From: JAFCUW01 sp049898325
Lineage (GTDB): Bacteria > Pseudomonadota > Gammaproteobacteria > Burkholderiales > Burkholderiaceae_D
DNA: 64,000 nt
NCBI RefSeq assembly: GCF_049898325.1
Contig: NZ_JAFCXL010000005.1
Location: 1 to 64,000, forward strand
Direction: 5' to 3'
Position numbers and translations under genes: made by a program
Shown: in pieces, positions 9,677 to 21,564 of the stretch
Position numbering within the stretch: position 1 is the first letter of the stretch
How the letters are laid out: each line of letters opens with the position of its first letter
The notes under the pieces: model-generated
What the model was told of the DNA's origin: nothing
The model's input: only the letters and a program-made list of their open reading frames with translations
The model's database searches: none

Positions 9677-11020
9677 TTATTTGTTGTTGCGGTGCGCTTC
9701 GTCACGAATCGACCCTTCGAGCCGGCGCGCCGCCTGCCGCGCCGTCAGCCTGTTCGACAGCACGTCCTGGATCAGCTGGTGCAGCAGGTCGATGGTGTTG
9801 GCCGGCAGCATCGAGTAATACGGGCTGCCGGTGACGGGCGCCCGCTCGATCTGCGCCAGGTAGGCGAGGATCTGCGGGTCGCCCTGCTGCTCGCCGGTGG
9901 CGGTCGTGAACGGCGTGATGTTCTGGCGCTTTTTCTGCTGGATGGCGAAGCCGGCGCCGCTGATGTATTCGAGAAAGCGCAGCGCTTGCGCCTTGTTGAC
10001 CGTTTCGCCCACGGCGAAGCCGGTCTCGCTGCCGATCACGGGCACGCTGGCCACCCCGCGCGCGTGCCAGGGCGGCACGAACACGCCCACGTCGAACCCG
10101 GCCGGATGGAGCAGGCTGCCGGCCGCCCAGGTGCCCTGGAACGCCATCGCCGTCCTGCCTTCGACGAAGCTGCTGATGCCTTCGGCGTACCCCGAGCGCA
10201 TCATGTCTGGCTGGGTGTAGCCGCGCTGGGCCAGCGTGTGCAGCTTGGCGAAGATGTCGGCGCCGGCCGGGTTGTCGAGCGCCAGGGTGCCGTCGGCGAT
10301 GCGCGCCTTCCAGTCCGGCGTGGTGCGCACGATGTTGTTGGCAAAGCCGAAGCTGAAGGCGCCGTTGGCGATCAGATTGGGAAAGCCGCCGCTCCAGTAC
10401 AGGGGCGTGAAGCCGGCGCGCTTGAGGCGCTCGCAGACGTCGAGGAACTGCGCGAAATCGGTCGGCAGCGTCGCGATGCCGGCCTCGCGGAACATGCGCT
10501 TGTTGTAGTAGATGAGGGTGGCGGCGACACCGCCGGCGACGCCGAAGTGCTTACCGTTGGGCGAGATCCAGTCCGCCTTCAGACCGGGGCGCAGGCGCTG
10601 CCAGGCGGGCGCATCGCCGACATCGGCCAGCACGCCCTGGTCGGCCAGTTCGGCCGCATACGGATTCGGATTGACCGACATCAGGTCGGGCAGCTTGCGC
10701 GAGGCGACCTTCGGCTTGAGGTTCTCTTCGACCGAGTTACCGATCATGAACTGCAGGTCGACCTTGATGTCCGGATTGAGGCGGCTAAATTCGGCGGCGA
10801 TGCGCTGCATCTCCTGCGGCCAGTCGGGGGCCCAGATCAGCGCCGTGATGGTGACCGGCGCGCTAACGGCGATCGCGCCCGCCTCGGCTTCTCCCGCCGC
10901 CTGGGGCGCGGGCTTGCAGGCGGCCAGCAGGCACAGGGCCGCCACCGCAAGCGCGCTTGCTACGCGCCGGACAGGCGCGGAATTGACCACTAAAACGAGC
11001 TTCACCACGCAGATCCTCAA
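9677..11020 (-). CDS. extracellular solute-binding lipoprotein, carbohydrate ABC type
   Basis: About 447 residues from a TTG at 11020 (AAGGA six bases upstream); GTG 11008 is an alternative. A lipobox (LLAACKP) marks a lipoprotein. The body matches the CUT1/family 1 sugar-binding proteins: PDWPQEMQRIAAEFSRLNPDIKV near the start, then DLMSVNPNPYAAELADQGVLADV and AMAFQGTW. No ABC permease or ATPase gene is adjacent. Its partner is instead the diguanylate cyclase 24 bp downstream, so it may act as a ligand receptor for c-di-GMP signalling rather than for uptake; this is inference from context. Confidence 0.85.
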   Translation of the reverse strand: MRICVVKLVLVVNSAPVRRVASALAVAALCLLAACKPAPQAAGEAEAGAIAVSAPVTITALIWAPDWPQEMQRIAAEFSRLNPDIKVDLQFMIGNSVEENLKPKVASRKLPDLMSVNPNPYAAELADQGVLADVGDAPAWQRLRPGLKADWISPNGKHFGVAGGVAATLIYYNKRMFREAGIATLPTDFAQFLDVCERLKRAGFTPLYWSGGFPNLIANGAFSFGFANNIVRTTPDWKARIADGTLALDNPAGADIFAKLHTLAQRGYTQPDMMRSGYAEGISSFVEGRTAMAFQGTWAAGSLLHPAGFDVGVFVPPWHARGVASVPVIGSETGFAVGETVNKAQALRFLEYISGAGFAIQQKKRQNITPFTTATGEQQGDPQILAYLAQIERAPVTGSPYYSMLPANTIDLLHQLIQDVLSNRLTARQAARRLEGSIRDEAHRNNK

Positions 11021-11084
11021 TACTGTTCCTTCTCAGAATAGCACCAATGGCTGCAGGAATTGCCTTTACACAAGTGATTATTGG

Positions 11085-11118
11085 AAACGGGCGTCCACCG
11101 TTGCGTGGACGCCCGTTT
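11085..11118 (-). terminator. intrinsic terminator of the methyltransferase-like gene
   Basis: A perfect 14-bp stem (11085-11098 with 11105-11118) has a 6-nt loop. On the - strand it ends in a short T tract (GTTT). It sits just past the stop of the gene at 11158-11952 and before the next - strand start, so it separates these two units. Confidence 0.7.
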
Positions 11119-11157
11119 TGGCGGCGGGCAGGGCGCCTGTAACGCCGCCGTAACGAC

Positions 11158-11952
11158 TTATTGCTTGACGAATTTGAGCGTCATGCGGTCGCTTTCGCCG
11201 ATGGCGAGGTAGTCGCTGCGCTTGTCATCCTTGTTGGCCAGTACGGGCGGCAGCGCCCATACGCCTTTCGGATGGTCGGCCGTGTCTTTCGGGTTGGCGT
11301 TGATTTCCGCGCTGGCGGCCAGTTTGAAGCCGGCCGCCTGTACCGTCTTGATGACCCAGGCCTGGTGCAGGTAGCCGGTCGACGCGGTCGCGTCCTGCGT
11401 CATCGACGCCGGCAGGCGGTGATCGACGATGCCGAACACGCCGCCCGGCTTGAGCACGGTGTGCACGTTCTTGAGCAGTTCGGCCAGCTTGTCGGGACCG
11501 AGTTCGATCCAGTTGTGCAGGTTACGGAAGGTCAGCACCATGTCGACGCTGTTGGCCGGAGCGATCGCATATTTGGCAGGGGGCTCGAACACCGCCAGCC
11601 GCACCTTGCTGTAGATGGGGTTGGAGTTGACCTTGGCGCGGAACTGGGTGCCGGCGCGCTTGCCTTCGACGACTTCCTCGCTGGCGCCGATCAGCACACC
11701 GTTTTCGCGCAGGTAGGGCGCCAGGATCTCGGTGTACCAGCCGCCCGACGGCGACAGTTCGACCACCGTCATGGTGGGCTTGATGCCGAAAAAGGCCAGC
11801 GTTTCGTAAGGATGACGGGCGCCGTCGCGGGCCACGTTGGCTGGTGTGCGGGTGGGCGCGGCAACGGCGGCCTTGAGGGCGACGTCGTCGGCGGCGTGGG
11901 CGCCGCCGCACAGTCCGACGGCCAGCATGGCGGCCAGGATCAGTTGTTTCAT
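11158..11952 (-). CDS. class I SAM-dependent methyltransferase-like protein with signal peptide
   Basis: 264 residues from the ATG at 11952 (GGAGA just upstream). The first 22 residues form a clear signal peptide ending AHA-A. The rest reads as a Rossmann methyltransferase: VVELSPSGGWYTEIL in place of motif I, VDMVLTFRNLHNW, then LLKNVHTVLKPGGVFGIVDHR. SAM is not known to be available outside the cytoplasm, so an exported member either has another role or is retained inside. Similar exported methyltransferase-like proteins occur in other proteobacteria. It follows the TonB receptor gene on the same strand with a 110-bp gap. Confidence 0.8.
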   Translation of the reverse strand: MKQLILAAMLAVGLCGGAHAADDVALKAAVAAPTRTPANVARDGARHPYETLAFFGIKPTMTVVELSPSGGWYTEILAPYLRENGVLIGASEEVVEGKRAGTQFRAKVNSNPIYSKVRLAVFEPPAKYAIAPANSVDMVLTFRNLHNWIELGPDKLAELLKNVHTVLKPGGVFGIVDHRLPASMTQDATASTGYLHQAWVIKTVQAAGFKLAASAEINANPKDTADHPKGVWALPPVLANKDDKRSDYLAIGESDRMTLKFVKQ

Positions 11953-12062
11953 GGTGTCTCCGGTGAGGGGTGAGGGGAGGGCATGCGCCCCCCAGCGGAC
12001 GATCATCGGTCAAGCGCGCGACCAGGTCAAGCGAAGCGTGCGCGCGCCGCCCCGCCGCTCCC

Positions 12063-14525
<2,463 letters not shown>

Positions 14526-14645
14526 GGCGTTCTCCGATAGGGGGATCGGATCAGGCTACGCGAGCGCCGCGCGCCGTTGCTAGCTGGCAGAACTGCGAGG
14601 CGCGCGCGATGCCCGCTTGTGCGTGGGCGGCGGCGGCGTTGGCAA

Positions 14646-15425
14646 TCAGTCGGCCTGGTCGTGCATCCACTCCTTCAAGCCTTCGACCCAGCGCTTGGCG
14701 GGCAGGTTCATGCTGCGCTTGATGGCGCCGGCCCGTTCGAACAGCACGCTGAAGTCGATCTGCGGCGCCTTTTTGAACGCCACCACGACGATGTTGGCGT
14801 CGCTCACTTCGGGCAGCCACACGACGGCGTCGAACACGTCTTCCATCGCGCGCAGGTTGATGTCGTAGTTGGCGAATTCGCCGAAGACGTTGATGGTCAT
14901 GACGCCGTCGTCGGTGAGGCAGTCGTGGCAGCCCTGGTAGAACTCGACGGTGTCGAGCACGGGACCGCGCGCGTCTTCGTCGTACAGGTCGACCTGCAGC
15001 ACGTCGACCTTGCCGTGGTTGGCCCCGTCGAGCACGAAGTCGAGGGCGTCCATTTCGCGCACCGTCAGGCGCGCGTCGTCCGGCGGCAGGGCGAACAGGG
15101 CGCGGCAGATGGCGATCACGTTGGGGTTGAGTTCGACGGCGGTCACGCGCGCGCCCGGCAGCCGGTGGTAGCAGAACTTGGTCAGCGCCGCGCTGCCCAG
15201 GCCCAGTTGCACCACGTGGCGCGGCGCGTCCGTGAACAGCAGCCACAGCATCATCATCTGGATGTACTCGAGCTCGATGGCGTCCGGCTTGTTCAGGCGC
15301 ATGGCGCCCTGCACCCACGAGGTGCCCAGGTGCAGAAAGCGCACGCCGCGAAATTCGGTGACGGTGGCGGGCGGATGGCCGGGCTGCTCGAAGCGGCCGT
15401 CGGCGAGGTAATCGTTGGAGGACAT
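14646..15425 (-). CDS. spermidine-synthase-like protein
   Basis: 259 residues with a SpeE-type Rossmann core: VVQLGLGSAALTKFCYHRLPGARVTAVELNPNVI (glycine-rich loop and acidic ribose ligand), VREMDALDF, then KVDVLQVDLYDED for the catalytic Asp region. The N-terminal part differs from true spermidine synthases. Many such proteins in proteobacteria are annotated as spermidine synthase although the aminopropyl acceptor is unproven. It lies 50 bp past the sensor-kinase gene on the same strand, so it may be the last gene of the sigma-54 operon or an independent unit. Confidence 0.75.
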   Translation of the reverse strand: MSSNDYLADGRFEQPGHPPATVTEFRGVRFLHLGTSWVQGAMRLNKPDAIELEYIQMMMLWLLFTDAPRHVVQLGLGSAALTKFCYHRLPGARVTAVELNPNVIAICRALFALPPDDARLTVREMDALDFVLDGANHGKVDVLQVDLYDEDARGPVLDTVEFYQGCHDCLTDDGVMTINVFGEFANYDINLRAMEDVFDAVVWLPEVSDANIVVVAFKKAPQIDFSVLFERAGAIKRSMNLPAKRWVEGLKEWMHDQAD

Positions 15426-15475
15426 GACAGGAAGGGGAAGCTGCGCAGGCCTATCTTACCAGAGCGCGCGTGCGC

Positions 15476-16825
15476 TTATGCAGGCAGGATCAGCGTCACC
15501 GTCAGGCCGCCGCCGTCGCGGTTGCCCAGCGTGATGCGCCCGCCATGCGCTTCGGCGATTTCGCGCGCCAGCGCCAGCCCCAGGCCGGTGCCGCTGCGCT
15601 TGGTCGAATAAAACGGCAGCAACGCGTGCGTGAGCACCGCTTCGCTCATGCCGGCGCCGCGGTCGCTCACCTCGAGGCGCACCAGGTCCTGCACGCGGCT
15701 GATGCGCAGGCCCACCTGGTCGGCGGGCGAGCCCGATTCGTGGGCGTTTTTGAGCAGGTTGAGCAGGGCCTGCTGCAACTGCGCCGCGTCGACGTTGGCC
15801 GCCTCGGGCGGCGCCGGCGCGATCAGCGTGAACGGCACCTGCGTGGCCAGGTGGGCGATGAAGGCGGACCAGTCGACCTGGTCCAGGCGCGGCGTGGGCA
15901 GCTTGGCAAAGCTGGCGTAACCGAGGATGAAACTCTCGAGGTGGCGGGTGCGTTCCTCGATGGTGGCGAGAATTTGCGGCAAACGCTCGACCTGGCCGCG
16001 CCGCACCAGTTCGGCGCCGGAGTGGGCCAGCGAGGCCATCGGCGCCAGCGAATTGTTCAATTCATGGCTGATCACGCGGATGACTTTTTTCCACGTCTGC
16101 ACTTCCTGCCGGCGCAATTCCACCGTCAGCTGGCGCAGCAGCAGCAGTTCGTGACGCCGCCCGTTGAGCTGAAAATGGCGGCGCGCCAGGTGATACACCT
16201 CTTCGAATTCGCCGTCGCCGGTGCTGAACAGGCCGTCGCCGCTGCGCGCCAGCGCTTCGCGCAGGGCCGCGCTGGACTGGGCTAGCAGGGCCTCCATCGA
16301 CAAGCCTTCGAGCTTGTGGCCGCGGTTGAGCAATTGTCTCGCCGCCAGGTTGGCATACACGATGGCCCGTCGCGCGGGGCCGGCGCCGCCGTCGGCCACC
16401 AGCAGCATCGCCACCGGGGTGTTTTGGACCATGGTGTCGAGCAGCAGTTCGCGCTGGGCCAGGTCGAGCCGCTGTTCGCGCAGCACCTGTCCCAGCGCGT
16501 TATGGGCCGCCACCAGGTCGGCCAGTTCATCGTTGTGCGGCCAGCGCAGGCTGAAGGAAAAGTCGCCGTCACGGTAGCTGCTGACGGTGCCCTCGAGGGC
16601 GCGAAACAGCGACAGCATCGCTTGCAGCTGGGCGCCGATGGTGATGACGGCAAGCGGCACCACGCAGGCCATTGACAGCACCGCCACCAGCACCGGACGA
16701 CCTGGCAGCAGCTGCGCCAGGCCCAGGGCGATGACGATGCCCAGCGCCGACAGGGTGGCCACCAGCGCCGACCAGCGCGTGATCAGGGACAGGCGCGGCC
16801 CCCTGGCGGCGGCTGTTCCGCTCAT
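15476..16825 (-). CDS. NtrB-type membrane sensor histidine kinase
   Basis: 449 residues from the ATG at 16825, which overlaps the regulator stop by 4 bp (ATGA), so translation is coupled. Two N-terminal membrane segments (about residues 18-65) precede a HAMP-like linker, a PAS-like region (LLDTMVQNTPVAMLLVADG), the H-box (RVISHELNNSLAPM), N-box (LLNLLKNAHESG) and G-boxes (DRGAGM, GTGLGLALAREI). It is the cognate kinase of the adjacent sigma-54 activator and lies at the end of the MacAB-like export operon, which it probably controls. Confidence 0.9.
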   Translation of the reverse strand: MSGTAAARGPRLSLITRWSALVATLSALGIVIALGLAQLLPGRPVLVAVLSMACVVPLAVITIGAQLQAMLSLFRALEGTVSSYRDGDFSFSLRWPHNDELADLVAAHNALGQVLREQRLDLAQRELLLDTMVQNTPVAMLLVADGGAGPARRAIVYANLAARQLLNRGHKLEGLSMEALLAQSSAALREALARSGDGLFSTGDGEFEEVYHLARRHFQLNGRRHELLLLRQLTVELRRQEVQTWKKVIRVISHELNNSLAPMASLAHSGAELVRRGQVERLPQILATIEERTRHLESFILGYASFAKLPTPRLDQVDWSAFIAHLATQVPFTLIAPAPPEAANVDAAQLQQALLNLLKNAHESGSPADQVGLRISRVQDLVRLEVSDRGAGMSEAVLTHALLPFYSTKRSGTGLGLALAREIAEAHGGRITLGNRDGGGLTVTLILPA

Positions 16826-18177
16826 GCGGGGCGGGCGATGCCGAGGCGCTCCATGCGCCGGTACAGGGCCTGGCGCGACAGCCCCAGTTCGGCCGCCGCC
16901 TGGGCGACGACGCCGTTGGCGCGCGCCAGCGCGGCGCTGATCAGGGCGCGGTCCGGCTCGTCGTCGGCCGTGCTGACGCCCGCCGCCGACGGCGCCAGCG
17001 GCGGCGCCGGCAGGCCCAGGTCGGCCGCGCCGATGCGTTCTCCCGCGGCCAGCAGGCAGGCGCGGGCGATGACGTTTTTCAGCTCGCGCACATTGCCCGG
17101 CCAGCCATGCGCGAGCAGCGCCGCCTCGGCGCCGGGCGTGAGCATTTTGCCGCCACTGAGAAAACTGTGCGCGAGCGGCACGATGTCGTCGCTGCGTTCG
17201 CACAGGGGCGGCAGGCGCAGCTCGATCAGGTTGAGACGGTAAAACAGGTCTTCGCGAAAGGTACCGGCGCGGATCATCGCCGCCAGGTCGGCGTTGGTGG
17301 CGCTGATCACGCGCACCTTGACCTGGCGCTCGCGGTTCGAGCCGAGGCGTTCGAAGCGGCCCGTCTCGAGCACCCGCAGCAGCTTCATTTGGCCGGCCAG
17401 CGGCAGGTTGCCGATTTCATCCAAAAACAGGGTGCCGCCATCGGCCGCCTCGAATTTGCCCTCGCGCGCCCGGGCCGCGCCCGTGTAGGCGCCGGCGTCG
17501 GCGCCGAACAGCTCCGCCTCGATCAGTTCGGCCGGCAGGGCGCCGCAATTGAGCACCACGAACGGGCCTTGCGCCACCGGCGAGTTGGCCTGGATGATCT
17601 CGGCGATGCGTTCCTTGCCGGTGCCGTTGGCGCCGCTGATCAACACGGGCACGTCGGCGCGCGCCACCTGGCAGGCCAGATTGAGCACGGTTTCCATGGC
17701 GGCGTCCCGCCACACCAGGCCGCGCAAATCGAAGCTGCTCTCGAGCTCGCGCTTGTGGCGCCGCTCGCGCTGCACGCGCTCGTGCAGGGCGCGGTTGGCC
17801 TGGCCCAGTTCGAGCAGGTTGGTGACGCTGGCGATCAGGCGCGCGTCGACCCACGGCTTGGCCAGGTAGTCGGCGGCGCCGGACTTGACCAGGTCGACGG
17901 CGACATCGAGGTGGGTCCAGGCGGTCAGCAGGATGACAGGCAAATCCGGGTGGCGCGCGCGGATCTGGCGGAACAGGGCGATGCCCTCTTCGCCCGAGGT
18001 GGTCTCGAGCGAAAAGTTCATGTCCTGGATGACCAGGTCGATGGGGTGGCGCGCCAGCAGCGCCAGGCCCGCCTCGGGCGAGGCGGCGCTGATGGCGCTG
18101 ATGTCGTGCAGGGACAACAGCACCTCGAGCGCAATGGCGATGGCGGCGTTGTCGTCGATGATCAGGACGGTGGGCAT
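16822..18177 (-). CDS. sigma-54-dependent response regulator (NtrC family)
   Basis: About 451 residues from ATG 18177 (MPTVLIIDDN); ATG 18189 would add four. Order: receiver domain with phospho-acceptor Asp in LVIQDMNF, AAA+ domain with Walker A GANGTGKE, sigma-54 contact loop GAYTGA (F to Y in the usual GAFTGA), Walker B GGTLFLDEIG and the arginine-finger region, then a Fis-type helix-turn-helix (AAAELGLSRQALYRRMERLGI). It should activate a -24/-12 promoter. The only good candidate nearby is upstream of the membrane-fusion gene at 22,867-22,882, the head of the same gene run, implying positive autoregulation. Confidence 0.92.
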   Translation of the reverse strand: MPTVLIIDDNAAIAIALEVLLSLHDISAISAASPEAGLALLARHPIDLVIQDMNFSLETTSGEEGIALFRQIRARHPDLPVILLTAWTHLDVAVDLVKSGAADYLAKPWVDARLIASVTNLLELGQANRALHERVQRERRHKRELESSFDLRGLVWRDAAMETVLNLACQVARADVPVLISGANGTGKERIAEIIQANSPVAQGPFVVLNCGALPAELIEAELFGADAGAYTGAARAREGKFEAADGGTLFLDEIGNLPLAGQMKLLRVLETGRFERLGSNRERQVKVRVISATNADLAAMIRAGTFREDLFYRLNLIELRLPPLCERSDDIVPLAHSFLSGGKMLTPGAEAALLAHGWPGNVRELKNVIARACLLAAGERIGAADLGLPAPPLAPSAAGVSTADDEPDRALISAALARANGVVAQAAAELGLSRQALYRRMERLGIARPA

Positions 18178-18232
18178 GGGCGCTAGCATAGCATCGGTGG
18201 CGTCATTGCCGGGGCCTGGCGGCGGCGCGCCA

Positions 18233-19477
18233 TCAGGTGCTGCGGGTGGCGGTGGCGGGCGAGATGCTGGCGGCGCGCCAGGCCGGCCCGTAGACCGCCA
18301 GCGCGCCCAGCAGCCAGAACACGACGGCGCCCGTGAGCAGGTAGTCGAGCGGCAGTTTCGCCATTTCCAGGTTCGACACCAGCAGTTGATTGAGGCCGAT
18401 CGCCAGCAGCACGCCGCTGGCCACGCCCACGCTGGTGATCATGAAGTTCTCGAGCAAAAAGTAGCGCAGGATGTCGACGCGGCGCGCCCCCAGCGCGCGC
18501 CGCACGCCGATCTGCTTGCGGCGCTGGGTCACCCACAGGCTGGAGATGCCGACGATGCCGCTGGCGGTAATGAGCAGCAGCAGGGTGCTCACCGTCACCA
18601 GCATCCACGACAGCGCGATGTCGGCGCGGTAGCGGTCCGCGCGGGTGTCGCTCATTTTTTTGACGCGCACGATCATGCGGTCGGTGCTGGTGCGCAGCAG
18701 CGCCGCCTCGACCTCCTTCATCAGGCGCTCGACCTGGCCGGCCTCGACCCGGATGGCGTAGATCACGCCACCGGCATTGGTCATCCGCATGGGCATGATG
18801 GCGGAAAATTCACCCTCCTCACTTACTTGCGCGCTCTGGCTCTGCAAGGTCTCGACCACGCCCACCACCGGGCCGCCCTGGGCGTCGGCGCCGGTGCCGT
18901 AATAGAGCGTCTTGCCCAGGTAGCTGCTCTGGTTCGGCCACACTTTCTGCGCCAGCGCGCGCGAGACGATCAACGCGCGCGGCGACGAGGATGCGTCGTC
19001 GTCCTTGTCGCTGTCGACTTCCTTGACCTCGTCGGGGCGGAAGTCGCGCCCTTCGATCAGCTTCAGACCCAGCGTGCGCACCATCGAATCGGGCGTGAAA
19101 TAGTGCGAGGTCGAGGCGCTGATTTTCTCCTGCCGGGGATCGGCCGCCACCCCCGTGTTGTAGCCGCTTTGCGTGAGCGGCAACTGGTTGACCATGGCCA
19201 CCGAGGTGACGCCGGCGATCGCCCGCAGCGCGGCCGCTTCTGCTTGTTGCTGGGCCAGTTGGGCGTTGTGGTCGACGTCGCGCAGGTGGCGCAATTCCGT
19301 GTAGAGCAGGGTGCTCTCGTCGGCGACGCCGCTCGAACGGGCCGCCACCGCCTGGCGCAGGTTGACGATGTGCAGGGCGTTGGCGAGGATGGCCAGGCTG
19401 ATCGCCACCTGCAGCGCCACCAGGATGGCGCCGGTTTTACTGCGCAGCAGCGCCGAGAGGATGGGTCGGATTTCCAT
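18233..19477 (-). CDS. MacB/FtsX-type ABC transporter permease (second subunit)
   Basis: 414 residues. One N-terminal membrane helix (about 17-37) is followed by a large periplasmic domain and three C-terminal helices (VSTLLLLITASGIVGISSLW; FMITSVGVASGVLLAIGL; LLTGAVVFWLLGALAVYGP). The FtsX signature RRKQIGVRRALGARR precedes the second C-terminal helix. AGGA lies ahead of the ATG, and the gene is 16 bp after the first permease. With its partner it should form a heterodimeric MacB-like exporter or mechanotransmission complex. Confidence 0.9.
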   Translation of the reverse strand: MEIRPILSALLRSKTGAILVALQVAISLAILANALHIVNLRQAVAARSSGVADESTLLYTELRHLRDVDHNAQLAQQQAEAAALRAIAGVTSVAMVNQLPLTQSGYNTGVAADPRQEKISASTSHYFTPDSMVRTLGLKLIEGRDFRPDEVKEVDSDKDDDASSSPRALIVSRALAQKVWPNQSSYLGKTLYYGTGADAQGGPVVGVVETLQSQSAQVSEEGEFSAIMPMRMTNAGGVIYAIRVEAGQVERLMKEVEAALLRTSTDRMIVRVKKMSDTRADRYRADIALSWMLVTVSTLLLLITASGIVGISSLWVTQRRKQIGVRRALGARRVDILRYFLLENFMITSVGVASGVLLAIGLNQLLVSNLEMAKLPLDYLLTGAVVFWLLGALAVYGPAWRAASISPATATRST

Positions 19478-19493
19478 GATGAGGTCCTGGGCT

Positions 19494-20819
19494 TTATTGC
19501 GATTTAAGTTGGATGGCCGGCGTGATGGTGCAGGCGCGCCAGGTGGGAATCAGGCCGGCCAGCAGCGCCGACAGCAGCGCCAGCACGAACGTCAGCGCCA
19601 GCATCGGCAGATCGAGCTGGGCGATCACCTGCATCTGCCTGGACTGCATGGCGATGATGGCCAGTGCGCCGAAGGCCAGCAGCAGGCCGAGCAGGCCGCC
19701 GGCCAGCCCCACCACCGCCGTCTCGGTGAGGAACTGCTGGAAGATGGCGCGGCGCGAGGCGCCCAGCGCGCGCCGGATGCCCACTTCGGCGGCGCGCACG
19801 GAGAACTTCGCCAGCAGCAGGCCCACCGTGTTGACCAGGCACAGGGCCAGGAAACCGAAGGCCAGCCAGGCCGACAGCTTGCTGTCGTTGTCGACCACCT
19901 TGCGGTAGGCCAGCCACTCCATGACGTCGAACAGGCGGTTGGGCGCGTGGCGCATCAGGCGGCCCAGCTTGCGCTGCTCGTCGGTGTAGCCATCGAGCCA
20001 GCTTTGCAGTTCGCCCCGCTGGGCGCCCGTGCTGGTCTCGAAGAAGAACTGGATCCACGTGCATTCGGAGTTCAGCAGCCCCTGCCAGCCGGCGTCGCGC
20101 TTGCCGCGGCAGGCCATGCTGCCGTTGACGCCGAACTCGTGGCGCACGGCGCTGGCAAACGGCATCAGCACATCTTCTTCCTTGGCGAAGGCGCCGGGGC
20201 CGCCCACCAGGCGGAAAAACTTCGGCCGCGGCTGGAACTGGTTCAATACGCCGACGATCTGGAAGTCCTGGCCGCGCATGCGGATGCGCTGGCCCACCGG
20301 ATTGACCTGGCCGAACAGTTTTTCGGCCAGATCGCGGCTGAGCACGACGACGTCGGCGCCGGCCTTGTCATCGCGCTCGCTCCACGGCTGGCCGTACAGG
20401 AAGGGCGCGTCGAACATGGCGAAGAAGTCGCGCGTGGCCGCCATGCCCTGGGTGGTGATGACGGCCAGGTCCTTGCGCGCCGGTTCGATGGCCACGCCGA
20501 TGCCGTACATGGCCGCGCGCCGTTCGCCGTAGCCGCTCTTGAGCATATTGATGGTGTCGATATAGGTCGATTGCGCGTTGCCCTCGTCGCTGGTGAGCGG
20601 GTCGGCCCGGTTGTAGCCCTGCAGGGGGCCATTGTCGATCAGGGGCACGAACAGGCGCGCGCTTTTTTGCGGGATCGGGTTACTCGACATGACGTGCAGA
20701 ATCGTCACCGTCGATACGCTGGCGGCGACGCCGATCGCCAGCGTCAGCACCATCAGGGCGGTGAGGGCGGGGTTGCGGCGCAGGCTGCGCAGGCCCAGTG
20801 TGAAGTAGTAGGAGAACAT
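19494..20819 (-). CDS. MacB/FtsX-type ABC transporter permease (first subunit)
   Basis: 441 residues with the four-helix MacB layout: helix 1 near residues 20-42 (ALMVLTLAIGVAASVSTVT), a periplasmic domain of about 240 residues, then three C-terminal helices with the FtsX motif VRAAEVGIRRALGASR. It lies 8 bp after the ATPase gene. Two different permease genes in a row with one ATPase and one fusion protein is the standard composition of this export family. Confidence 0.9.
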   Translation of the reverse strand: MFSYYFTLGLRSLRRNPALTALMVLTLAIGVAASVSTVTILHVMSSNPIPQKSARLFVPLIDNGPLQGYNRADPLTSDEGNAQSTYIDTINMLKSGYGERRAAMYGIGVAIEPARKDLAVITTQGMAATRDFFAMFDAPFLYGQPWSERDDKAGADVVVLSRDLAEKLFGQVNPVGQRIRMRGQDFQIVGVLNQFQPRPKFFRLVGGPGAFAKEEDVLMPFASAVRHEFGVNGSMACRGKRDAGWQGLLNSECTWIQFFFETSTGAQRGELQSWLDGYTDEQRKLGRLMRHAPNRLFDVMEWLAYRKVVDNDSKLSAWLAFGFLALCLVNTVGLLLAKFSVRAAEVGIRRALGASRRAIFQQFLTETAVVGLAGGLLGLLLAFGALAIIAMQSRQMQVIAQLDLPMLALTFVLALLSALLAGLIPTWRACTITPAIQLKSQ

Positions 20820-20827
20820 GGTCTTCC

Positions 20828-21541
20828 TCAGGCGCCGTGAACGGCTTCGGTGGCCACCAGCGACGGCCCCTTGCGCACCAGGTCCGAGACCTGGCCGTCG
20901 ATGATGTGGACGTTCCTTTGCGAGCGCACCGCCAGCTCGGGATCGTGGGTGACCATCAGGATGGTGGTGCCCTGGGCGTTGATGTCCTCTAACAGTTCCA
21001 TCACCCCGCGCGCCATCTGCGTGTCGAGATTGCCGGTCGGTTCATCGGCCAGCAGCAGCTTGGGCGAACCGGCCAGCGCGCGCGCGATCGCCACCCGCTG
21101 CTGCTGGCCGCCCGACAGCTCGGCCGGGTAGTGCTTCATGCGCGAGGCCAGGCCGACCTTGGCCAGCGCGTCCTCGATGCGCTCCTTGCGCTCTTTCGCA
21201 TTGAAGCCCCGGTAGCGCAGCGGCACGTCGACGTTGTCGAACAGGGACAGGTCCGGGATCAAATTGAAACCCTGGAAAATGAAGCCCAGTTTTTCGTTGC
21301 GCAGGCGCGAGCGGGCGTTGTCGTCCATGCCCTTGACGTTGACGCCATCCAGAATGTAATCGCCGTCGGTGAATTCCTCGAGCAGGCCGGCGATGTTGAG
21401 AAAGCTGGTCTTGCCGGAGCCGGACGGGCCCGTGACGGTGACGAATTCACCCTGCTTGACCTGGATTTCAAAGCCGCGCAGGGCGTGCGTTTCGATCATG
21501 TGGGTGCGGTACACCTTCGAGAGATTGGTCATGCGCAGCAT
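20828..21541 (-). CDS. MacB/LolD-type ABC transporter ATPase
   Basis: 237 residues with Walker A (GPSGSGKTS), Q-loop (FIFQGFNLI), ABC signature (LSGGQQQRVAIARAL), Walker B (LLLADEPTGNLD) and H-loop (THD). It energises the two downstream permeases. It lies 23 bp after the membrane-fusion gene. It is of the LolD/MacB subclass, in which ATP hydrolysis drives periplasmic motions rather than transport through the membrane domain. Confidence 0.93.
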   Translation of the reverse strand: MLRMTNLSKVYRTHMIETHALRGFEIQVKQGEFVTVTGPSGSGKTSFLNIAGLLEEFTDGDYILDGVNVKGMDDNARSRLRNEKLGFIFQGFNLIPDLSLFDNVDVPLRYRGFNAKERKERIEDALAKVGLASRMKHYPAELSGGQQQRVAIARALAGSPKLLLADEPTGNLDTQMARGVMELLEDINAQGTTILMVTHDPELAVRSQRNVHIIDGQVSDLVRKGPSLVATEAVHGA

Positions 21542-21564
21542 GGGATATCCTTGTGAGTTGGGTG

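Noticed and set aside
7868..10993. 1041-residue + strand open frame
   Set aside because: Arg/Ala/Gly-rich low-complexity translation lying antisense to the diguanylate cyclase and binding-protein genes, both with intact motifs.
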